Source of the DNA: Pseudomonas sp. LP_7_YM
GTDB lineage: Bacteria > Pseudomonadota > Gammaproteobacteria > Pseudomonadales > Pseudomonadaceae
Direction of reading: 5' to 3'
DNA length: 64,000 nt
NCBI RefSeq assembly: GCF_004364435.1
Contig: NZ_SOCT01000014.1
Span: forward strand, 46,107 to 110,106
Position 1 is the stretch's first letter. Each line of letters opens with the position of its first letter. Both the position numbers and the translations under genes were made by a program. Positions 59,563 to 64,000 of the stretch are shown piece by piece. The notes under the pieces were generated by a model. That model was not told where the DNA came from. It saw only the letters and a list, made by a program, of their open reading frames with translations, and did not search any database.

Positions 59563-60590
59563 TCAGATGAGGACGAGCCCGGAAATGCGGACCTTGTCCG
59601 CTTCGCGCCTCTTTGACAAAAATTGCTCGGTGCCGTACTTGATACAAACGATATCGCCGCTGCGTTTGAGACCCAAGCCGCGACCATCATCACTTGAGCT
59701 AGAGATCTGCCCCTGCTCAAACACACGTAACACCAGCTCGGGACCCGATTCGGGCTTCGAAAAATCAAGTTCCCGACAAATGCTAGGATATTTCTGCTCA
59801 AGAAGGGGCTGAAGACTTCCAACAATTCCAATGCCACTGTCAGATATTACCGTTTGGATTTTTCGACCCTTTGGATAATGCTCGAGCGTGGCGAAGCCTG
59901 ATATCTGAGACTGCGCGTGGTACCTGACGCTCCCGAATAACTCAGAAATCACGGTGAATGCCGACTGCGAAAATTGATCTCCAGCACAATTCACGAAACT
60001 TGTCTCTAAGCGCTTGGGAATGCTCTCATCGGGTAATAGATGATCAATCGCCGCCAGTTCAACTACACCATCATTGTTGCCATGGTGTACTTTTGCAGCA
60101 GACCACCTGGGTCTGTCGGGGAGCACGTTGACCTGACCGTCTAGATGGTCGAAGAAGCCTAGGCGATTGAAATAGCTCAGCGTCTGCTTGCATGCGTTGA
60201 ATCGCTTGATACTGACCTTTCCAGCATTATTAATTGATTGCATAAAGCGAGAATGCGCGCAACCGCATCAATCATGATTTTGCAGCCCTTGGGCATGACT
60301 ATCTCGACGACCGGGCAGTCGAAATCTAACGGTGACCCGGTGACCGCAAGCGCCTCCTCGTAGGATGCACCATCGACCCATGTGTTTTTGAGGGTGATAG
60401 TCATACGGTCCGGGTTAACCAAAAACCAGCAGCTCTTATCGTCCCGCGAAAAAGTATGGGGTTGGCGGTACAGGTGTGAGTTCACCACAGATTTCTGTGT
60501 ACCGAGATGACGAGCAATTTCCTTTGCCATCACGCCCGGGTTCGATCTAAGAAATCTCTCAATTTCGCAATCATCAAAGGGCTCAATCAC
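59563..60590 (-). pseudogene. GHKL-type ATP-binding protein gene, frameshifted
   Basis: Two overlapping leftward frames (60590-60177 and 60243-59563) look like parts of one GHKL ATPase. The first gives an N-terminal helix-turn-helix-like stretch (KEIARHLGTQKSVVNSHLYRQ) and GCKIMIDAVARILALCNQL; the second picks up the same family's continuation INNAGKVSIKRFNACKQTLSYFNRLGFFDHL after a one-base shift near 60230. The second half carries the Bergerat-fold pieces VISDSGIGI and DDGRGLGL. The N-box Asn is absent: ISELFGS reads Ser where ELxxN is usual. Intact relatives are single ATP-binding proteins, sometimes beside a STAS-like (DUF4325) gene; none is seen here. The shift might be an assembly error, or the two frames might be translated separately. 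Confidence 0.65.
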
Positions 60591-60768
60591 CTAATTTCCT
60601 TGGCTCTCAGCCTTCTTGGCTGAGTTGTACGGCAAGCATGGCCGCCACTATTAATGTCACCATAACTCTTGCACACCATAGTGGCCTATCGGAATCTGTA
60701 CTAAAATTACCACGAATGAGCCTCGGCCCCCCCTCCAAAATCACCGCCAGCTACTGTGGAAACCTAGC

Positions 60769-61272
60769 ATGCCTTCAGACCAATTTGATCTCATCCCACA
60801 CGGGAGCCGATGGTTCCCCTGGGCAGACGTTGAGAAGTGTTTCTGGCCAGGTCAGGGAGGCCGATCTCACGCTATTAATCCGAGCCTCGCCAGCATCAGA
60901 AATGCAGCGGGTATTTACTGTATTGCCTGGGGTCCAACCAGCAGGATGCCCATTCCAGAGGAGCCGAAAGTGCAATACATCGGGCAAACGAAAAACTTCA
61001 AAGCGCGCATGGCTCAATTTGCATCGTCAGCCGGCATATTTTGGAAAGACCGTTACGATGGGCATTCGGCGGCATGGCGCTGGCCGAAAGGAGAGACGGC
61101 AAAAATGATGATCTCGTTTTTTCCATTGCTTGAATCTGAGGCGGACCATATGCAATCCGGGCGTTTGTTTTGGTACGAGGCATTAGCCATCAATTCGTAC
61201 TACCTTGAGCATGGCAATCGTCTGCCGCCACTCAACGTGGTGAAAGGTCCTAGCGCAGTAGAATTAAATTAG
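60769..61272 (+). CDS. Stand-alone GIY-YIG nuclease-like protein
   Basis: A 167-residue protein with the GIY-YIG fold signature: AGIYCIAWG (residues 47-55) and VQYIGQTKNFKARMAQF (68-84), including the Arg at 80, then Glu137 in LFWYEALAINSYY and Asn156 in LPPLNVVKG. This fits the catalytic Tyr, Arg, Glu and Asn positions of the superfamily. It has no attached HTH or UvrC-like domain. Divergent from the GHKL gene and close to the recombinase module. Possible roles are homing, restriction or phage defence, but none is shown. An overlapping plus-strand frame at 60638-61108 is a shadow. Confidence 0.75.
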   Translation: MPSDQFDLIPHGSRWFPWADVEKCFWPGQGGRSHAINPSLASIRNAAGIYCIAWGPTSRMPIPEEPKVQYIGQTKNFKARMAQFASSAGIFWKDRYDGHSAAWRWPKGETAKMMISFFPLLESEADHMQSGRLFWYEALAINSYYLEHGNRLPPLNVVKGPSAVELN

Positions 61273-61309
61273 AGATGTGCCTGAGCTGATCAGATGCCCC
61301 CCTCGCGGG

Positions 61310-61690
61310 CTAGGTTTTCAACGGATTTCGCTCATCGTCACCGTCGTCGTTATTGAGCGACAAACATCTATCAATCGACTCCAAAGCGCTGGCTAGCTCA
61401 TTTCTAATCGCGGGGAGCGCGATTACGCCTGCTAGACCGTCTCGCTGACAAATAAGCAGGAAGTAAGCTAGGACCTGGTCTGAGTGCATGACCAAACGGA
61501 CAAGGTATTCCCCGCGTGGTCCACTAGCACCACTCAGCCAGTTTTTCGCCGTACGCTCATTCGCATCCGTCCATTTAATAAGTGTTTTTACAGCTTGGTG
61601 TGTTGATCCCAGTTCCTGCTGAAGCGCTGCTGCCACGCCGCGCGCGTAATCCTGCCTGGAGGGAAAAGTATTGCCCTTTTTCGGAAACAT
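61310..61690 (-). CDS. Small putative regulator of a mobile element
   Basis: A 126-residue protein. Residues 9-70 (RQDYARGVAAALQQELGSTHQAVKTLIKWTDANERTAKNWLSGASGPRGEYLVRL) look like a helix-turn-helix with an unusually long turn, a pattern I associate with small genes carried by mobile elements. The C-terminal 50 residues are helical. ATG 61690 has AGGTGG just before it; a GTG at 61699 is three codons earlier. Divergent from the serine recombinase, so it may repress it. That role is inference. Confidence 0.6.
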   Translation of the reverse strand: MFPKKGNTFPSRQDYARGVAAALQQELGSTHQAVKTLIKWTDANERTAKNWLSGASGPRGEYLVRLVMHSDQVLAYFLLICQRDGLAGVIALPAIRNELASALESIDRCLSLNNDDGDDERNPLKT

Positions 61691-61802
61691 GTTTCCCACC
61701 TAATCTTCTATGGTTGATAAGACTACACGGCGGACTTGAGAAGCCATCATAGAACGCCCCCTACAGCAAACATCCATGGCGGATGCACGCAGGGCTATTT
61801 GT

Positions 61803-63368
61803 ATGGGCCGTCGCAATGGCAACTCAATCCAAGAATCTCAACATGGCCCACGGCTGGCAGTGGCCTATGTGCGGATGTCTACTGAGCATCAGCAGTACTC
61901 AACCGAAAATCAGCTCGACACCATCAAGCTCTATGCCGCAGCGAACAGCTTGGAAATCACAAAGGTTTACAGGGACACAGGGAAAAGCGGCCTAAGACTG
62001 GAGGGTCGTCATTCGCTTATTCAGCTGTTCAAAGACGTTGAGGGGGGCCTGGTAGAATTTTCCGTCATTTTGGTTTATGACGTTAGTAGGTGGGGCCGCT
62101 TCCAGGATCCTGATATCGCCGCAAGCTTCGAAGTACGTTGTCGGCAGGCAGGTGTGGCTGTGCACTACTGCGCTGAACAATTTGCCAACGACGGCTCTCC
62201 ATTTTCCAACATAGTGAAAAACTTGAAACGCATGATGGCTGGCGAATACAGTCGCGAGTTGTCAGTTAAGGTCTTCGCCGGTCAATCTCGTCTCATTCAG
62301 ATGGGCTTTCGACAAGGCGGTGTTGCGGGATACGGACTTCGCCGCCAGCTTGTCGACTTCTCTGGCCAGTCGAAAGGGGAGTTAGGGTTTGGGGAGCACA
62401 AAAGCATTCAGACCGACCGTGTAAAGCTGATTCCCGGTCCGGCGTCGGAGATTGAAACCGTTCAATGGATCTACAGACAGTTTGTCGAGTCGGGTTACTC
62501 GGAGGCAGAGATTGCAGAGCAACTAAACCTACGCAGTCCTCGAACCGACTTTGCTAGGCCATGGTCCAGAGGTACTGTCCACCAGGTCCTAACGAATGAA
62601 AAATATATTGGTAATAACGTTTGGAACCGTAGTTCATTCAAGTTGAGGGATGAGCACGTTCGAAATCCACCACGGGAGTGGATACGCTCGAATGGGGCTT
62701 TTTCAGCGCTGGTATCGCCGGTCCTCTTCGCTGCGGCGCAGGAAATTATCCTTACCCGTAGCTACCGCATGCCCGACGCCGAGATGCTGGAGCGATTGAA
62801 AAAACTGTACGAAAAATGTGGTTGTTTGTCTGGCTTCATCATCAATGAATCCGAGGATTGCCCCTCAAGCACAGCCTATCAATACAGATTTGGTAGCCTT
62901 TTGCGAACCTACTCACTCATCGGTTACATGCCGGTGCGTGACTACGCGTACATCGCAGCCAATCACCAGCTGCGCCTGATGCACCCGTTAGTACTGGCTG
63001 AAACCATAGAGCGGATTCAGCAACTCGGGGGGAGAGTATGTGTACACCCCATCAATGAGCTTCTCATCGTGAACGGCGAGCTGCTGGTCTCTTTGGTGTT
63101 ATGTCGTCACCAAAGCACAGGCTCAGGTACCTCTAGGTGGAAGATTCGGTTTGATACAGGGCTCTCACCCGACATCACCGTAGCCGTGAGAATGGAGCCC
63201 AACGGCAAGGCAGCACGTGATTACTATATTTTTCCGAGACTGGATATCGAGCAAGCACAGATTCGACTGGCCGAGTACAACGCCTCCCACCTAGAGATCT
63301 ATAGATATGACAGCCTCGAAGCGCTTGCGCAGCTGTCTCGTCGCACTGTGGTAGGGAGAGCTGCATGA
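61803..63368 (+). CDS. Large serine recombinase
   Basis: Site-specific recombinase of the resolvase/invertase superfamily with a long C-terminal part. The catalytic Ser is in AVAYVRMSTEHQQYSTENQ (near residue 26), and the DNA-strand-transfer Arg residues are in YDVSRWGRF and LKRMMAGEYSREL. A Recombinase-type DNA-binding domain follows (VQWIYRQFVESGYSEAEIAEQLN ... VHQVLTNEKYIGNNVWN). The last 180 residues are unfamiliar. The length is 521 residues from ATG 61803; the frame is open to 61776, and neither start has a strong ribosome-binding site. It overlaps the following ParB-like gene by 4 bp. Such proteins integrate or excise elements; the att sites are not identified. Confidence 0.88.
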   Translation: MGRRNGNSIQESQHGPRLAVAYVRMSTEHQQYSTENQLDTIKLYAAANSLEITKVYRDTGKSGLRLEGRHSLIQLFKDVEGGLVEFSVILVYDVSRWGRFQDPDIAASFEVRCRQAGVAVHYCAEQFANDGSPFSNIVKNLKRMMAGEYSRELSVKVFAGQSRLIQMGFRQGGVAGYGLRRQLVDFSGQSKGELGFGEHKSIQTDRVKLIPGPASEIETVQWIYRQFVESGYSEAEIAEQLNLRSPRTDFARPWSRGTVHQVLTNEKYIGNNVWNRSSFKLRDEHVRNPPREWIRSNGAFSALVSPVLFAAAQEIILTRSYRMPDAEMLERLKKLYEKCGCLSGFIINESEDCPSSTAYQYRFGSLLRTYSLIGYMPVRDYAYIAANHQLRLMHPLVLAETIERIQQLGGRVCVHPINELLIVNGELLVSLVLCRHQSTGSGTSRWKIRFDTGLSPDITVAVRMEPNGKAARDYYIFPRLDIEQAQIRLAEYNASHLEIYRYDSLEALAQLSRRTVVGRAA

Positions 63369-63934
63369 ATATGCCTGAGGCTCCGATAAACCGACATCAT
63401 GTGGCGGAAGCCACAACGATTGAGCTGGTGAATCTCGACCGGATTCGCATTCTTAACCCACGCGCAAGGAACACACAGGTCTTTGCGAAATTGATCCAGA
63501 ATATTTCAAGCCTTGGATTGAAAAGGCCAATCACTGTCACGCCGTGTACCGCCCCTAACAATAATGGTTTCTTTGAACTGGTGTGCGGCCAAGGGCGATA
63601 TGAGGCATTCCGCGCTCTGGGTGAGCGTGAAATACCCTGTGTGGTTGTAAATGCTACTGAGGCAGAACGATTTTTGATTAGCCTCGTTGAAAATCTAGCG
63701 CGCCGTAAGCATTCAAATAAAGACTTATTATACGCCATACAATTGCTGTCAGACCGGGGGTACTCCACAAAACAAATCAGTGCCAAAACCACCCTCGACC
63801 CTACGTACATTAATGGCATTCTGATACTGCTGCGCCAAGGTGAGGTGCGATTGATAGCCGCGGTTGAAAAAGGTTGGCTGCCTATCAGTATTGCGACTGA
63901 AATCGCTAGGGAAATCCTGAAAAAGACTTCCTGA
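63365..63934 (+). CDS. ParB/RepB-like partition domain protein
   Basis: A 189-residue protein with the ParB N-terminal fold: IELVNLDRIRILNPRAR, then CGQGRYEAFRALGEREIPCVVV (box like GERR), and LVENLARRKHSNKD (box like ENxQR). A helix-turn-helix follows (LLSDRGYSTKQISAKTTLDPTYINGIL). It overlaps the recombinase gene by 4 bp and is co-translated with it. Relatives usually run longer; the stop at 63934 may be a true end or a frameshift, and the window ends too soon to tell. Such ParB-like partners of serine recombinases occur in integrative elements and may act as directionality or stabilisation factors; this is inference. Confidence 0.78.
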   Translation: MNMPEAPINRHHVAEATTIELVNLDRIRILNPRARNTQVFAKLIQNISSLGLKRPITVTPCTAPNNNGFFELVCGQGRYEAFRALGEREIPCVVVNATEAERFLISLVENLARRKHSNKDLLYAIQLLSDRGYSTKQISAKTTLDPTYINGILILLRQGEVRLIAAVEKGWLPISIATEIAREILKKTS

Positions 63935-64000
63935 TTTGGCAAAATCCCCGGACACCAATCGCCGAGCTTTTCGATGATGAAGCAAATGACCTTCGCCGAT

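Noticed and set aside
60638..61108. 156-codon plus-strand ORF
   Set aside because: It overlaps the GIY-YIG gene in another frame and has no motif; the GIY-YIG frame has a complete motif set.

Overview
The window reads as chromosomal DNA of a Pseudomonas (P. fluorescens/P. syringae type lineage). This rests on gene order and on proteins typical of the genus: znuA-zur-znuCB, metNIQ, trpI-trpBA, betC-choX, aroE-hemF-qor-tsaC-dprA, def-fmt-rsmB-trkA and glyQS-gmhB-plsC. In P. aeruginosa these genes lie on either side of oriC, so the window runs towards the origin. The species cannot be fixed from the sequence alone.

Region 1 (1-8900) handles metals and nutrients: zinc uptake (ZnuA, partial at the left edge, with ZnuC, ZnuB and the repressor Zur), a lipoprotein, the large catalase KatE, and the methionine importer MetNIQ. 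Region 2 (8960-25300) mixes housekeeping and stress genes: a SCO1 copper chaperone, a SulP transporter beside a beta-carbonic anhydrase, a radical SAM protein, an exported PI-PLC-like protein next to an exported dual-specificity phosphatase, YheV-PrlC, a gamma-carbonic anhydrase-like protein, a HAD phosphatase, two DUF1161 proteins around osmC and a luciferase-like oxidoreductase, a dodecin and a DUF883 protein. Region 3 (25300-32800) holds tryptophan synthase with its activator TrpI, a CigR-like protein, and choline-sulfate use (LysR regulator, BetC, ChoX). Region 4 (32880-49970) is the conserved origin-proximal block for shikimate and haem synthesis, tRNA modification, DNA uptake, deformylation and formylation, rRNA methylation, potassium uptake, lipid A and phospholipid acylation, base excision repair and glycyl-tRNA synthetase.

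After plsC (ends 49968) the order known from P. aeruginosa breaks: gyrB, recF, dnaN and dnaA do not follow within the window. Instead there are an MFS transporter, a large GH63-like glycosidase and a small monooxygenase. From about 54600 there is a gene-poor accessory region with more AT-rich stretches. It carries an orphan terminator, short degenerate repeats, three small ORFs, a 604-residue protein ending in a PD-(D/E)XK nuclease-like domain, an unrecognised 200-residue protein, a frameshifted GHKL ATPase gene, a stand-alone GIY-YIG-like protein, and at the right edge a mobile module (small putative regulator, large serine recombinase, ParB-like protein) that runs out of the window.

The best candidates for something undescribed are the two nuclease-like proteins (56099-57913 and 60769-61272) and the decayed GHKL ATPase, all left of the recombinase. 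That they form one system is inference; nothing in the sequence proves it. No tRNA, rRNA or CRISPR array was recognised.
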